A stretch of DNA of 64,000 bases, from the NCBI RefSeq assembly GCF_900074915.1, contig NZ_LT222319.1, positions 1,423,001 through 1,487,000 of the forward strand, given 5' to 3'. The translations under genes were made by a program, and so were the position numbers. Under the pieces are notes generated by a model. The model made no database searches and was not told where the DNA came from. It was given only the letters and a program-made list of their open reading frames with translations. The DNA is from Pseudomonas cerasi. Its GTDB lineage: Bacteria; Pseudomonadota; Gammaproteobacteria; Pseudomonadales; Pseudomonadaceae. Of the stretch, positions 17,406-27,558 are shown piece after piece (the stretch's first letter is position 1; every line of letters starts with the position of its first letter).

Positions 17406-18251
17406 TCAGGGCGTTTCGAATTTCGAGTTGCTCCGGTCCGCATAGATGGCGCTCATCACGGCGATATCATTGCTGCTGAGCGTCTTGCCCACATTGATGA
17501 TCTCGAAATCGCCGAGGGTCAGGCCGTTGGGGATATCGAAATGCATGACCGAATCACGATCGTAAGCCGAATGGTGGAAATCGGCGGCCTCGTACCTGTC
17601 GAAGAAATTGGTATTGATCTCTTCGTCACTCAACCCGGTTTGCGAAAGCAGTGAGCGCACCAGTGGTTCGTTCCAGGGGATGTTTGCCTGCGGATGTTGA
17701 TGCTCGTGAACCGCGCCCAATGCGTGTCCGAATTCATGCAGAACGATACGTGTCAGGTCCAGCATTGGTTTCAGGTCAGCCGCGTACAGTTCTTTGACGT
17801 TGAACTCCATGGTCGATTCATCAGGCTCGGCCAGCAGGGTATCGGTGCCTATGGCGCTCCAGTTCAGATGTTCATTGAAGCCAATTCGGATATCGCTCGC
17901 TCCGTCCGTCACGAACTCGAATTTCAGGTTTATGTGCGGCAGCCATTTGCTTGCCGCTTCCACGATGGGGGCTGTGAGGGTGGCTGGAGGATTCTTAAGG
18001 AAAAGAACTTTCAGGGTTCGCCCGCGAGCCCAGTATTTGCTGAACGAAACCAGCAGGCGCGCCTGCTGCCTTGGCTGGCCGGTGTCGTCGGTTTCCGAGT
18101 TGTACGCAGGGTTGATAGCCGCGTTGGCGGGATTTTCGTGAATCGCTGCTTCATACGAAGCCTGGTGATTTCCAGCGCTGCGCATGCAGCAGGATGCGGG
18201 CAATTTTCCGCCTTTGGGAGCAGTGGATGCGGGCATGGGATTGGCCTTCAT
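17406..18251 (-). CDS. Astacin-like (M12-type) zinc metallopeptidase
   Basis: This encodes 281 residues from the ATG at 18251, which has a GGAG nine bases upstream; an ATT/CTG-type start further up is less likely. The catalytic zinc motif HEFGHALGAVHEHQHP fits the metzincin consensus HExxHxxGxxHE. A Met-turn (YDRDSVMHFD) follows about 55-60 residues later, as in astacins. There is no Sec signal peptide. The first 33 residues have no acidic residue and are rich in Ala, Ser and Pro, followed by a likely disordered stretch to about residue 62. This suggests a cytosolic enzyme or export by a non-Sec route. No hrp box was found upstream. It is flanked by core genes and transcribed toward the 76-residue gene. 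Confidence 0.82.
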   Translation of the reverse strand: MKANPMPASTAPKGGKLPASCCMRSAGNHQASYEAAIHENPANAAINPAYNSETDDTGQPRQQARLLVSFSKYWARGRTLKVLFLKNPPATLTAPIVEAASKWLPHINLKFEFVTDGASDIRIGFNEHLNWSAIGTDTLLAEPDESTMEFNVKELYAADLKPMLDLTRIVLHEFGHALGAVHEHQHPQANIPWNEPLVRSLLSQTGLSDEEINTNFFDRYEAADFHHSAYDRDSVMHFDIPNGLTLGDFEIINVGKTLSSNDIAVMSAIYADRSNSKFETP

Positions 18252-18334
18252 GGTGATTCGCTCCGTGTCCGGAAGCATGAAAAATGAAGGTTGAGAGTAC
18301 GTTCACGCAGCGGGCGGGAGGTGGTAACTAATTA

Positions 18335-18371
18335 CCCTGCCGCACATTGCATGCGGCGGGGTGATTTTTTT
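18335..18371 (-). terminator. Candidate terminator after dapC
   Basis: A long GC-rich hairpin (CCCTGCCGCA / TGCGGCGGG) lies 12-48 bases beyond the dapC stop. On the minus strand it is followed by TAATTAGTT; the stronger T-run (TTTTTTT) is on the plus strand, so it may act in both directions. Confidence 0.5.
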
Positions 18372-18382
18372 GGGTTTGGCTT

Positions 18383-19576
18383 TTACTTGCTCAGGAAGGC
18401 GCGGATACGTTCGGCCGCTTCGATGCATTCCGCCAACGGTGCCACGAGTGCCAGACGCACCCGGCCTGCGCCAGGGTTGACGCCGTCCACTTCGCGGGAA
18501 AGGTACGAGCCCGGTACTGCGGTGACGTGCTGATCGACGAACAGATCGCGGCAAAATGCAGCGTCATCGGTACCAACATTCGGCCACAGGTAAAAGCCGC
18601 CGTCCGGGCGCTGAACGTCGAGCACCGGGCTCAGGATGTCGAGCACCGCAGCGAACTTCTCGCGGTACAGATCACGGTTGGCGCGTACGTGCTCCTCATC
18701 ACTCCAGGCCGCGATGCTGGCCAGTTGAGTCTGAACCGGCATGGCGCAGCCGTGGTAGGTCCGATACAGCAGGAAGGCCTTGAGGATCTCCGCGTCACCC
18801 GCCACAAAACCGGAGCGCAGGCCCGGCAGATTGGAGCGCTTGGACAGGCTGTGGAAGACCACGCAGCGTTTGAAATCCTTGCGGCCCAGCTCGACGCAGG
18901 CGCTGAGCAGGCCCGGCGGCGGGGTTTGTTCGTCGAAGTACAGCTCGCTGTAGCACTCGTCCGCAGCAATGACAAAGTCATGTTCGTCAGCCAGGGCAAT
19001 GAGCTTTTTCAGGGTTTCAACCGGAATCAGTGCGCCGGTCGGGTTGCCTGGCGAGCACAGAAAGAGGATCTGGCAACGCTTCCAGATATCCGGGCTGACG
19101 GCATCGAAATCGGGATTGAAACCGTTCTCGCTCAGGCATGGCAGGTAGTGCGGCTGGGCTCCGGCCAGAAAAGCGGCGCCTTCATAGATCTGGTAAAACG
19201 GATTCGGGCTGATCACCAGGCCGTCATCACTGCGATTGACCACGGTCTGGGTGAAGGCGAACAGCGCTTCGCGCGTGCCATTGACCGGTAGTACATTGCG
19301 CGCCGGATCGATCCAGTCCTGTGGCACGTCGAACCGACGGCTGCACCAGCCGGCAATGGCTTCGCGCAGTGCCGGAATACCCAGCGTGGTCGGGTAAACC
19401 GCCATCTGATCAAGGTTGTCGGCCAGCGCCTTGGCAACGAAATCGGGGGAGCGGTGCTTCGGTTCGCCAATCGACAGCGCTACCGGACGCTTTTCCGGAT
19501 TGGGCGTTACGCCGGCCAGCAAAGCGCGCAGCTTCTCGAACGGGTAAGGCTGAAGCAGTTGCATGGCGTTATTCAT
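18383..19576 (-). CDS. dapC: Succinyldiaminopimelate transaminase DapC
   Basis: This 397-residue class I PLP aminotransferase converts N-succinyl-2-amino-6-ketopimelate plus glutamate to N-succinyl-LL-DAP. The PLP lysine K246 is in HSLSKRSNLPG, with D206 in AADECYSE and N178 in SPGNPT. The N-terminal NPEKRPVALSIGEPKH segment is characteristic of DapC. Next to glnD and near dapD and dapE, it completes the succinylase steps in this region. ArgD-type enzymes can also do this reaction, but the neighbourhood favours DapC. Confidence 0.93.
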   Translation of the reverse strand: MNNAMQLLQPYPFEKLRALLAGVTPNPEKRPVALSIGEPKHRSPDFVAKALADNLDQMAVYPTTLGIPALREAIAGWCSRRFDVPQDWIDPARNVLPVNGTREALFAFTQTVVNRSDDGLVISPNPFYQIYEGAAFLAGAQPHYLPCLSENGFNPDFDAVSPDIWKRCQILFLCSPGNPTGALIPVETLKKLIALADEHDFVIAADECYSELYFDEQTPPPGLLSACVELGRKDFKRCVVFHSLSKRSNLPGLRSGFVAGDAEILKAFLLYRTYHGCAMPVQTQLASIAAWSDEEHVRANRDLYREKFAAVLDILSPVLDVQRPDGGFYLWPNVGTDDAAFCRDLFVDQHVTAVPGSYLSREVDGVNPGAGRVRLALVAPLAECIEAAERIRAFLSK

Positions 19577-19627
19577 GGAACGTGTTCCTCAATGAGCTGC
19601 GTTGAGTCGATTCGTATGACCGAGTAT

Positions 19628-22324
19628 TCATATGCTGATCCGTAAATCGCCGCCTGGCTCTGAGTTGACGCTCAGTTGCTTGACGATTGCATCCTGCAAC
19701 TGGCGGCACAATTGTGGATCGGACAGCGGGTGATTGTTGGCGTCGGTGATGAAGAACACGTCTTCCACACGTTCGCCCAGCGTCGCAATCTTGGCGTTTT
19801 GCAGGGACAGGTCGAATTCCAGGAAAATTTTGCCGATGCGCGCCAGCAGGCCGGGGCGATCCGGTGCCAGCAATTCGAGTACGGTCACCGGACGCTGGGC
19901 GTCGTTGTGAATGGTGACTTGCGGTGCGAAAGCAAAGTGCTTGAGCTGCCGTGGCACGCGGCGCTTGATGATTGTCGGGTAATCATCCGGGTTGCGCAGG
20001 GCCTCGGTCAGGCCTTCGCGGATATCCTGAATCCGCTCCGGATTGTTGCCGATCGAACCGCCTTCATGGTCGAGAACGATGTAGGTGTCGAGTGTGAATT
20101 TGCTGCTGGACGTAATAATACGCGCGTCATGAATGTTCAGGTTCAGCTGGTCCATCGCCGCCACGGTCACCGCGAAGAAATCATGCTGATCCGGGGCGTA
20201 AATGAAGATCTGTGTACCGCCCTCGAATTCACGTTGCGTGGTCTCCTTGATCAGCACCAGCGGACCGCCGTCGGCCGGTTGCTGCAGAATTGCATCGCTA
20301 TGCCAGGCCACATCGCCTGCGGTGTGACGCAGGAAATAGTCGTCGCCCAGCGCTGACCAGAGCTGCTCGACGTCATCCGGATCGGTGCCGTTGCGTACCA
20401 GAATATCCAGCGCGGCAGTCTGTGTGCGACGAATCTGTTCTTCGCGGTCGACCGGATTTTCCAGGCCGCGGCGCAAGGCTCGCTTGGTCTCGGTGTACAG
20501 CTGGCGCAGCAGGCTGGCACGCCACGAGTTCCAGAGCGTCGGATTGGTCGCATTGATGTCGGCGACGGTCAGCACATACAGGTAATCCAGATGCACTTCA
20601 TCGCCCACGAACTGGGCAAAGTCGTGGATGACCTGCGGGTCGGAAAGGTCCTTGCGCTGGGCGGTGGTCGACATCACCAGATGGTTGCTCACCAGCCAGA
20701 CGATAAGCCGGGTGTCCCACGCAGGCAGATGATGGCGCGTGCCGAACGCCTGTGCGTCGATTGCGCCCAGCTCCGAGTGATCACCGCCACGACCCTTGCC
20801 GATGTCGTGATAAAGCCCGGCCAGGTAGATCAACTCCGGCTTGGGCAGACGGCCCATGATCTTGCTGGCCAGCGGAAATTTCTCGGACACTTCGGTGTAT
20901 TGCAGCTTGCGGAGGTGTTTGATCAGATTCAGCGTGTGCGCATCGACGGTATAGATGTGAAACAGGTCATGCTGCATCTGGCCGACGATATGGCCGAACT
21001 CGGGCAGGTACAGGCCGAGAATGCCGTAGCGGTTCATCCGGCGCAGGTTGCGATGAATGCCGATTTCGCATTTGAACAGCTCGATGAACAGGCTGGTGTT
21101 GCGAATATCGTTGCGGAAGTCATCGTTGATCAGGTGACGATGTTCACGCAGCAAACGAATGGTGTCGGCACGCACACCCTTTATTTCCGGATGCTGGGCC
21201 ATGAGCACGAAGATTTCGATCATGGCAAACGGGGTGCGCTTGAAGACGTTCGGGTGGGTAGCTTCTATATAGCCGTCGTGCAACTGAAAGCGTGAATTGA
21301 TCGGCTGTGCCGTACCGCTGTCGTCGGAAAGAATCACTTCTTCGAAATGCTGGATGATCAGATCGCTGAGTTCGGCGATGCTCATGACCACTCGGTAGTA
21401 CTTCTGCATGAAGCGCTCTATGGCCAGCTTGGCATCGTTGTCTTCATAGCCCAGCAAGCCGGCGATGCGTACCTGATAATCGAACAGAAGCCGGTCCTCG
21501 GAGCGTCCGGCCAGCATGTGCAGCGCGTAACGCACCTTCCACAAAAACTCCTGAGAGGAGGCGAGCAGGGCGTTTTCGCTGCCCAGCAGGAAGCCTTCGC
21601 CTGCCAGCGCATGCAGGTTCAGCGTGCCGTACTGGCGTCGCGCTACCCAGAGGATGGTCTGAATATCGCGCAGGCCGCCTGGAGAACCCTTGACGTTGGG
21701 TTCCAGGTTGTATTCGGTGTCGTTGTACTTGTGGTGACGTTTTTTCTGTTCCGCGTGCTTGGCGAGGAAGAACTCCTTGCTTGGCCACATGTGCTCGGTG
21801 CTGGTGACTTCCAGCATGCGCTGGCGCAGATGCTCGGGGCCGGCGATGGTGCGGCTTTCCATCAGATTGGTGATCACGGTCAGGTCGGCGCGGCCTTCCT
21901 GTGCGCATTCGTTGACCGAGCGTACGCTCTGTCCGACTTCCAGGCCGATGTCCCACAGCAGCGTCAGAAACCGCTCGATGGGTTCGCGGAAAACTTCGTG
22001 GTCGTCGCTGTCCAGCAGGATCAGCAGATCGATGTCCGAGTACGGGTGCAGCTCGCCGCGGCCGTACCCACCCACCGCCAGGAGCGCGATGTCGGCGTCT
22101 TCACTCCATTCGAACTGATCCCAGGCCTTTTGCAGGATGTTATCGACAAACCATGCCCGGTCCTCGATCAGTCGTCGAATGTCACGGCCCGACCGGAAGC
22201 GCTCATCAAGGACGTCTCTCGCTTTGCGGATGGCCTTCTTGAACGCAGCGATGGGGCTGGCTTTCAAGGCCAGTTCGGCCTGGAACTGGCCACGATCGAA
22301 CAAGTCTGGATCTACTTGCGGCAT
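19628..22324 (-). CDS. glnD: PII uridylyltransferase / uridylyl-removing enzyme GlnD
   Basis: This 898-residue bifunctional nitrogen sensor uridylylates PII (GlnB/GlnK) when glutamine is low and removes UMP when it is high. The nucleotidyltransferase motif [16 protein letters not shown] (85-100) carries the metal-binding D97 and D99. An HD domain motif [17 protein letters not shown] lies near residue 515-535. Two C-terminal ACT domains are near 710-780 ([14 protein letters not shown]) and 820-890 ([14 protein letters not shown]) and bind glutamine. The start [10 protein letters not shown] at 22324 was preferred over a 51-residue Arg-rich extension. It lies 65 bases after map and 51 before dapC. 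Confidence 0.97.
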   Translation of the reverse strand: MPQVDPDLFDRGQFQAELALKASPIAAFKKAIRKARDVLDERFRSGRDIRRLIEDRAWFVDNILQKAWDQFEWSEDADIALLAVGGYGRGELHPYSDIDLLILLDSDDHEVFREPIERFLTLLWDIGLEVGQSVRSVNECAQEGRADLTVITNLMESRTIAGPEHLRQRMLEVTSTEHMWPSKEFFLAKHAEQKKRHHKYNDTEYNLEPNVKGSPGGLRDIQTILWVARRQYGTLNLHALAGEGFLLGSENALLASSQEFLWKVRYALHMLAGRSEDRLLFDYQVRIAGLLGYEDNDAKLAIERFMQKYYRVVMSIAELSDLIIQHFEEVILSDDSGTAQPINSRFQLHDGYIEATHPNVFKRTPFAMIEIFVLMAQHPEIKGVRADTIRLLREHRHLINDDFRNDIRNTSLFIELFKCEIGIHRNLRRMNRYGILGLYLPEFGHIVGQMQHDLFHIYTVDAHTLNLIKHLRKLQYTEVSEKFPLASKIMGRLPKPELIYLAGLYHDIGKGRGGDHSELGAIDAQAFGTRHHLPAWDTRLIVWLVSNHLVMSTTAQRKDLSDPQVIHDFAQFVGDEVHLDYLYVLTVADINATNPTLWNSWRASLLRQLYTETKRALRRGLENPVDREEQIRRTQTAALDILVRNGTDPDDVEQLWSALGDDYFLRHTAGDVAWHSDAILQQPADGGPLVLIKETTQREFEGGTQIFIYAPDQHDFFAVTVAAMDQLNLNIHDARIITSSSKFTLDTYIVLDHEGGSIGNNPERIQDIREGLTEALRNPDDYPTIIKRRVPRQLKHFAFAPQVTIHNDAQRPVTVLELLAPDRPGLLARIGKIFLEFDLSLQNAKIATLGERVEDVFFITDANNHPLSDPQLCRQLQDAIVKQLSVNSEPGGDLRISI

Positions 22325-22389
22325 TGAGCAGTATTCCTCGTGTCGGGCTGTGCAAGTGACGGGCGTGGGTTCAGCCGGGCAGACTCGGG

Positions 22390-23172
22390 TCAGGGAGCCT
22401 TTTGGGCAATGGTGTCGTCGCTGCGCAAGGTGAAGATTTCGTAACCGTCGGCGGTCACCAGCAGCGTGTGCTCCCATTGCGCCGAGAGCTTGCGATCCTT
22501 GGTGATCGCCGTCCAGCCATCGCCGAGGATCTTGGTTTCAGGGCGCCCTTGGTTGATCATCGGCTCGATGGTGAAGGTCATGCCTTCCTGCAGTTCGATA
22601 CCGGTTCCGGCCTCGCCAAAGTGCATGACCTGCGGCTCTTCATGAAACACCTTGCCGATGCCATGACCACAGAACTCGCGAACCACGGAGAAACCGTTCT
22701 TTTCAGCGTGTTTCTGGATGACGGCACCGATGTCCCCCAGGCGCGTGCCGGGCTTGACGATTTCGATGGCCTTGTACAGGCACTCCTGAGTCACCTTCGA
22801 CAGGCGCTCGGCCCATACCGGAACGGTGCCGACATGGAACATCCTGCTGGTGTCGCCATGGTAGCCGTCCTTGATGACAGTGACGTCGATGTTCAGCGAG
22901 TCACCGTCCTTCAGCTTCTTGTCGCTCGGGATGCCGTGGCAGACCACCTGGTTGATCGAGGTGCAGATCGACTTGGGGAAGCCCTTGTAGTTCAGCGGGG
23001 CCGGGATCGCCTTCTGTTCGTTGACGATATAGTCGTGGCAGAGGCGGTCCAGCTCTTCGGTGGTCACACCGGGCTTGACGTGCGGCGCTATCATTTCCAG
23101 AACATCGGCGGCCAGGCGACCGGCGATGCGCATCTTTTCGATGTCTTCCGGGGTTTTGAGGGTGATGGTCAT
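22390..23172 (-). CDS. map: Methionine aminopeptidase, type I
   Basis: This 260-residue di-metal enzyme removes the initiator methionine from nascent proteins. Metal ligands are visible: the two aspartates in [19 protein letters not shown], the histidine in [13 protein letters not shown], and the glutamates in [10 protein letters not shown] and [10 protein letters not shown]. It lacks an N-terminal zinc finger, so it is class Ia. It is divergent from rpsB, the conserved map/rpsB arrangement in gammaproteobacteria. Confidence 0.97.
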   Translation of the reverse strand: MTITLKTPEDIEKMRIAGRLAADVLEMIAPHVKPGVTTEELDRLCHDYIVNEQKAIPAPLNYKGFPKSICTSINQVVCHGIPSDKKLKDGDSLNIDVTVIKDGYHGDTSRMFHVGTVPVWAERLSKVTQECLYKAIEIVKPGTRLGDIGAVIQKHAEKNGFSVVREFCGHGIGKVFHEEPQVMHFGEAGTGIELQEGMTFTIEPMINQGRPETKILGDGWTAITKDRKLSAQWEHTLLVTADGYEIFTLRSDDTIAQKAP

Positions 23173-23485
23173 ACGAATTCTCTCGGCGTGGCAGGCACGC
23201 GGTTGGTGCGCAAAGGCGCAATTCTATCAGACCGCCGGTGCCGGGTAATCATCGCTTCCTTCTATAGGCTGTCCATGAAGCTGCAAAGTCACCGCAAAAC
23301 AAGCACTTGATGGGAGTTCCGTTCTCTTCCCTTTTATGATATAAAATGCGCCGCTTTCCAAGGTCCGTCCTTGAAGCACAAACCCACACACGTGTCGACA
23401 CGATGACCTGGGTGCCCTTGGCAGATGCCATTGGTTGGTCATTGGGATACGTGGAGGCCTAACCCGACTTATCAAGGAACTATTT
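23173..23485 (+). promoter_or_regulatory. map/rpsB divergent region with rpsB promoter and leader
   Basis: This 313-base gap holds no gene. A -10 candidate (TATGAT/TATAAA, 23335-23345) is followed at once by ATGCGCCGC, a GC-rich discriminator typical of stringently controlled ribosomal promoters. The resulting leader of about 130 nt contains a perfect CGTGTCGACACG palindrome at 23391-23402. In gammaproteobacteria the rpsB leader is bound by ribosomal protein S2 for autogenous control; the same role here is inferred. Confidence 0.5.
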
Positions 23486-24229
23486 ATGTCCCAAGTCAAT
23501 ATGCGCGATATGCTGAAGGCTGGTTGCCACTTCGGCCACCAGACCCGTTACTGGAATCCGAAAATGGGTAAGTACATTTTCGGCGCGCGTAACAAGATTC
23601 ACATCATCAACCTTGAAAAAACCCTGCCTATGTTCAACGAAGCTCTGACTTTCGTTGAGCGCCTGGCTTCGGGCAAAAACAAGATTCTGTTCGTCGGCAC
23701 CAAGCGTTCCGCTGGCAAGATCGTTGCTGAAGAAGCAGCACGTTGCGGTTCGCCGTACGTCGACCATCGCTGGTTGGGCGGCATGCTGACCAACTTCAAG
23801 ACCATCCGTCAGTCGATCAAACGTCTGCGTGAGCTGGAAGTACAGGCTGAAGACGGTACTTTCGCCAAGCTGACCAAGAAAGAAGCCCTGATGCGTACCC
23901 GTGATCTGGAAAAACTGGATCGCAGCCTGGGTGGTATCAAGGACATGGGCGGTCTGCCGGACGCTCTGTTCGTCATCGACGTTGATCACGAGCGCATCGC
24001 GATCACCGAAGCCAACAAGCTGGGCATCCCGGTTATCGGCGTCGTCGATACCAACAGCAGCCCGGAAGGCGTTGACTACATCATCCCGGGCAACGATGAC
24101 GCAATCCGCGCCATCCAGCTGTACATGGGTTCGATGGCTGATGCTGTTATCCGTGGTCGTAACAATGTTGCTGGCGGCACCGACGTTTTCGTCGAAGAAG
24201 CTCCAGCTGCAGCTGCTGTAGAAGGCTGA
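23486..24229 (+). CDS. rpsB: 30S ribosomal protein S2
   Basis: This 247-residue S2 protein belongs to the 30S head and docks S1. Signatures are [22 protein letters not shown] at the start, [16 protein letters not shown], and the late [18 protein letters not shown]. The start MSQVNMRDM follows AAGGAAC. The coding bias is strong, as expected for a highly expressed gene. It is followed by an intercistronic terminator and then tsf, the usual rpsB-tsf pair. Confidence 0.99.
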   Translation: MSQVNMRDMLKAGCHFGHQTRYWNPKMGKYIFGARNKIHIINLEKTLPMFNEALTFVERLASGKNKILFVGTKRSAGKIVAEEAARCGSPYVDHRWLGGMLTNFKTIRQSIKRLRELEVQAEDGTFAKLTKKEALMRTRDLEKLDRSLGGIKDMGGLPDALFVIDVDHERIAITEANKLGIPVIGVVDTNSSPEGVDYIIPGNDDAIRAIQLYMGSMADAVIRGRNNVAGGTDVFVEEAPAAAAVEG

Positions 24230-24259
24230 GTACAAACGCCTGGCGTTTACTCAGTACGC

Positions 24260-24284
24260 GAAAAGGGGGCTTAGCCCCCTTTTT
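24260..24284 (+). terminator. rpsB-tsf intercistronic terminator
   Basis: AAAAGGGGGC and GCCCCCTTTTT form a perfect hairpin with a 3-base loop and a T-run 31 bases after the rpsB stop. It likely gives partial termination, so that S2 is made in excess over EF-Ts. Confidence 0.85.
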
Positions 24285-24419
24285 GCCACCTAGGAAATGA
24301 TTTGTCGGTCTGTAACCATGACCTCGCTGTCATGTGTTGCTGCCACCCTGATTTTTCAAGAATTGCACGCCCGGCCTGTCGGGTGGAATGGTTGAAGACC
24401 TATCCAAGAGGATTTTGAA

Positions 24420-25283
24420 ATGGCAGAGATTACTGCAGCGTTGGTCAAAGAACTGCGCGAGCGTACCGGCGAAGGCATGATGGATTGCAAAAAGGCCTTG
24501 ACCAAGGCTGGCGGCGACATCGAAAAAGCAATCGACGATATGCGTGCTTCCGGCGCCATCAAGGCCGCCAAGAAAGCAGGTAACGTGGCTGCTGAAGGCG
24601 CTATCGCCATCAAGGACGACGGTAAAGCCGCTGTCATCATCGAAGTCAACTCGCAGACCGACTTCCTGGCCCTGCAAGACGACTTCAAGGCTTTCGTTGC
24701 TGCAAGCGTCGAAAAAGCCTTCGCTGACAAGATGACTGATGCCGCTCCGTTGATCGAAGCTCAGGAAGCTGCACGTTTGGTACTGGTCGGCAAGGTTGGC
24801 GAAAACGTCAACATCCGTCGCCTGAAGCGTATCGAAGGTGATGTTGTAGGTACTTACCTGCACGGCAACAAGATCGGCGTAGTTGTTACCCTCAAGGGTG
24901 GCGACGTCGAGCTGGCCAAAGATATCGCCATGCACGTAGCGGCAAGCAACCCTGAGTTCCTGTTCCCTTCGGAAGTGTCTGCTGAAGCGATCGAGCGCGA
25001 GAAGAATGTCTTCCTGCAACTGAACGAAGACAAGATCAAAGGCAAGCCGGCTGACATCGTTGAGAAAATGGTTGGCGGTCGTATCACCAAGTTCCTGGCA
25101 GAAGCCAGCCTGGTCGAGCAAGCCTTCGTCAAGAACCCGGAAGTCAAGGTCGGTGATCTGGCCAAGAAAGCCGGCGCTGAAATCGTTTCCTTCACCTACT
25201 TCAAAGTAGGCGACGGCATCGAGAAGCCAGTTGATAACTTCGCTGACGAAGTGGCTGCTCAACTGGCTGCCGCCAAGCAGTAA
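24420..25283 (+). CDS. tsf: Elongation factor Ts
   Basis: This 287-residue protein is the guanine-nucleotide exchange factor that regenerates EF-Tu·GTP. The N-terminal UBA-like module carries the conserved ELRERTGEGMMDCKKAL, and the exchange-core motif SQTDFLALQDDF (TDF) lies near residue 80. The dimerisation and C-terminal modules follow. The Shine-Dalgarno AGAGGA lies 8 bases before ATG. It is separated from rpsB by a terminator and a 190-base spacer that may contain its own promoter. Confidence 0.99.
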   Translation: MAEITAALVKELRERTGEGMMDCKKALTKAGGDIEKAIDDMRASGAIKAAKKAGNVAAEGAIAIKDDGKAAVIIEVNSQTDFLALQDDFKAFVAASVEKAFADKMTDAAPLIEAQEAARLVLVGKVGENVNIRRLKRIEGDVVGTYLHGNKIGVVVTLKGGDVELAKDIAMHVAASNPEFLFPSEVSAEAIEREKNVFLQLNEDKIKGKPADIVEKMVGGRITKFLAEASLVEQAFVKNPEVKVGDLAKKAGAEIVSFTYFKVGDGIEKPVDNFADEVAAQLAAAKQ

Positions 25284-25306
25284 GACGGTTTTTCAACTGT
25301 CGCCCC

Positions 25307-25340
25307 AAAGAGGCTGCCCGCTCACGCGTGCGGCCTCTTT
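25307..25340 (+). terminator. Terminator after tsf
   Basis: AAAGAGGC(TG)CCGC / GCGGCCTCTTT forms a hairpin 24 bases beyond the tsf stop, ending in CTTTGTC. It separates the rpsB-tsf unit from the pyrH operon. Confidence 0.75.
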
Positions 25341-25488
25341 GTCGAAAGAGAAAGGGAAATTTTCCTTGGAGATTGTGCTCACAAGGCTGCATTCTCCCGA
25401 CGCGCGCAAAGCGTCAAGCTAAAGTAAGCGCAGGCTTGAAATAGCCCGCACAGATTTTTTTCAGAAAACGCCGCAGGAGAGATTCGCA

Positions 25489-26229
25489 ATGGCTCAGCAG
25501 GGCAGTGGTTATCAGGCTCGCTATAAACGCATTCTACTCAAGCTTAGCGGTGAGGCCCTCATGGGCTCGGAAGAGTTCGGCATCGATCCCAAGGTGCTGG
25601 ATCGCATGGCGCTGGAAGTCGGCCAGCTGGTCGGTATCGGCGTTCAGGTCGGTCTGGTGATCGGCGGCGGCAACCTGTTTCGTGGCGCGGCCTTGAGTGC
25701 TGCGGGCATGGATCGGGTGACAGGCGATCACATGGGCATGCTGGCCACTGTGATGAACGCCCTGGCAATGCGCGATGCGCTGGAGCGCGCTAATATCACC
25801 GCCATCGTGATGTCGGCCATTTCCATGGTAGGCGTGACCGATCATTACGACCGCCGCAAGGCCATGCGCCATCTCAGCTCGAAGGAAGTGGTGATTTTTG
25901 CTGCCGGCACTGGTAATCCGTTCTTTACGACCGACTCGGCTGCCTGCCTGCGAGCGATCGAGATCGACGCCGATGTAGTGCTCAAGGCCACCAAGGTGGA
26001 TGGTGTCTACACTGCAGATCCGTTCAAGGACCCGAATGCCGAGAAGTTCGATCATCTGACCTACGATGAAGTGCTGGATCGCAAGCTGGGTGTGATGGAT
26101 CTGACCGCAATCTGCCTGTGTCGCGATCACAAGATGCCATTGCGCGTCTTCAACATGAACAAGCCGGGTGCTCTTCTGAATATCGTCCATGGTGGCGCTG
26201 AAGGGACCCTGATCGAGGAAGCACAATAA
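25489..26229 (+). CDS. pyrH: UMP kinase PyrH
   Basis: This 246-residue hexameric bacterial UMP kinase (amino acid kinase fold) makes UDP from UMP. The phosphate-binding KLSGEALMG lies at about 14-22, GGGNLFRG near 55, and the UMP-specific [13 protein letters not shown] near 142. [14 protein letters not shown] is the ATP-site signature. The Shine-Dalgarno AGGAG lies 10 bases upstream. The TAA stop shares one base with the ATG of frr, indicating translational coupling. Confidence 0.98.
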   Translation: MAQQGSGYQARYKRILLKLSGEALMGSEEFGIDPKVLDRMALEVGQLVGIGVQVGLVIGGGNLFRGAALSAAGMDRVTGDHMGMLATVMNALAMRDALERANITAIVMSAISMVGVTDHYDRRKAMRHLSSKEVVIFAAGTGNPFFTTDSAACLRAIEIDADVVLKATKVDGVYTADPFKDPNAEKFDHLTYDEVLDRKLGVMDLTAICLCRDHKMPLRVFNMNKPGALLNIVHGGAEGTLIEEAQ

Positions 26230-26786
26230 TGATCAACGAAATCAAGAAAGACGCTCAGACCCGCATGCAGAAGAGTCTGGAATCGCTGACCCATGCGTTC
26301 ACCCGTATCCGTACCGGCAAAGCGCATCCGAGCATCCTCGGTGGAGTCATGGTTCCTTACTACGGTGCCGATACCCCGCTCAGCCAGGTGGCCAACGTCA
26401 CCGTCAAGGACTCGCGTACCCTTCAGGTCGTAGCGTTCGAGCGCAACATGCTGGCCGCTGTCGACAAGGCCATCCAGAGCTCCGGTCTGGGTTTCAACCC
26501 GACCAACCTGGGTGAGTTGCTGCTGATCTCCATGCCGGCGCTGACCGAAGAAACCCGTAAGGGCTTCACCAAGCAGGCGCGTGATGCCGCAGAAGATGCC
26601 CGTGTGGCCGTCCGTAACATTCGCCGTGACGCCTTGAGCCAGTTGAAAGACCTGGTCAAGGAGAAGGAAATCAGCGAAGACGAAGAGCGTCGTGCGGCTG
26701 ACGACATACAGAAGCTGACTGACAAGTTCGTGGCGGAAATCGAAGTTGCGGTCAAGCAGAAAGAAGCCGATCTGATGGCTGTTTAA
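26229..26786 (+). CDS. frr: Ribosome recycling factor
   Basis: This 185-residue tRNA-shaped factor splits post-termination ribosomes together with EF-G. Conserved features are the C-terminal helical bundle segment [20 protein letters not shown] followed by [13 protein letters not shown], and the central [13 protein letters not shown]. Its ATG overlaps the pyrH stop by one base. It is 16 bases before uppS in a tight pyrH-frr-uppS-cdsA-dxr run. Confidence 0.98.
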   Translation: MINEIKKDAQTRMQKSLESLTHAFTRIRTGKAHPSILGGVMVPYYGADTPLSQVANVTVKDSRTLQVVAFERNMLAAVDKAIQSSGLGFNPTNLGELLLISMPALTEETRKGFTKQARDAAEDARVAVRNIRRDALSQLKDLVKEKEISEDEERRAADDIQKLTDKFVAEIEVAVKQKEADLMAV

Positions 26787-26802
26787 GGTTTCGGACGCTT
26801 TC

Positions 26803-27558
26803 ATGGAAAAGATAAAACCGGCCGTGACGCCCTCGGTGCCGCGCCATGTCGCGATTATCATGGATGGTAATAATCGCTGGGCCAAGAAGCGCCTGCTGCC
26901 AGGCGTTGCAGGCCACAAGGCGGGTGTCGATGCTGTGCGGGCCGTTATCGAGGTCTGCGCTGAAGCCCGGGTCGAAGTGCTGACACTGTTCGCGTTTTCC
27001 AGTGAAAACTGGCAGCGCCCGGCCGAAGAGGTGGGTGCGCTGATGGAGCTGTTTTTCACGGCGCTGCGCCGTGAAACCAAGCGCCTGAACGAAAACGAGA
27101 TCAGCCTGCGTATCATCGGCGACCGCTCGCGCTTTCACCCTGAACTTCAGGCGGCCATGCGCGAGGCGGAAGTGCGCACCTCCGGCAACAGCCGCTTCGT
27201 GCTGCAGATCGCTGCCAACTACGGTGGGCAGTGGGACATCGCGCAGGCCGCCCAGCGGCTGGCGCGTGAGGTTCAGGCCGGACATCTGCAGCCGGAGGAC
27301 ATTACTCCCCAGTTGTTGCAGACCTGTCTGGCCACCGGCGACCTGCCGTTGCCGGATCTGTGCATCCGCACCGGCGGTGAGCACCGCATCAGCAACTTCC
27401 TGCTTTGGCAGCTGGCCTACGCCGAGCTGTACTTCTCCGACCTGTTCTGGCCGGACTTCAAACACGATGCCATGCGCGCTGCGCTGGCAGATTTCGCTTC
27501 TCGCCAACGTCGCTTCGGTAAAACCAGCGAACAGGTAGAAGCTGGAGCCCGGGCTTAA
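26803..27558 (+). CDS. uppS: Undecaprenyl diphosphate synthase (cis-prenyltransferase)
   Basis: This 251-residue enzyme condenses eight isopentenyl diphosphates onto farnesyl diphosphate to make the C55 carrier for peptidoglycan and O-antigen. The catalytic segment is HVAIIMDGNNRWAKKR with the essential aspartate, followed by GHKAGVD. The other family motifs are TLFAFSSENWQRP and the C-terminal DLCIRTGGEHRISNFLLWQ. The stop overlaps the cdsA start by one base. Its substrates come from the MEP pathway, which includes Dxr, IspD and IspF in this window. Confidence 0.97.
   Translation: MEKIKPAVTPSVPRHVAIIMDGNNRWAKKRLLPGVAGHKAGVDAVRAVIEVCAEARVEVLTLFAFSSENWQRPAEEVGALMELFFTALRRETKRLNENEISLRIIGDRSRFHPELQAAMREAEVRTSGNSRFVLQIAANYGGQWDIAQAAQRLAREVQAGHLQPEDITPQLLQTCLATGDLPLPDLCIRTGGEHRISNFLLWQLAYAELYFSDLFWPDFKHDAMRAALADFASRQRRFGKTSEQVEAGARA

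Noticed and set aside
17081..18251. Toxin-antitoxin pair formed by the 76-residue gene and the metalloprotease
   Set aside because: The genes are convergent with a 94-base gap and the protease is a large metzincin rather than a known toxin fold, so a TA module is not supported.
18279..18400. Possible hrp box upstream of the metalloprotease gene
   Set aside because: A GTGG (minus-strand CCAC) occurs near 18321, but no GGTTCC lies 15-16 bases beyond it, so the HrpL consensus is not met.
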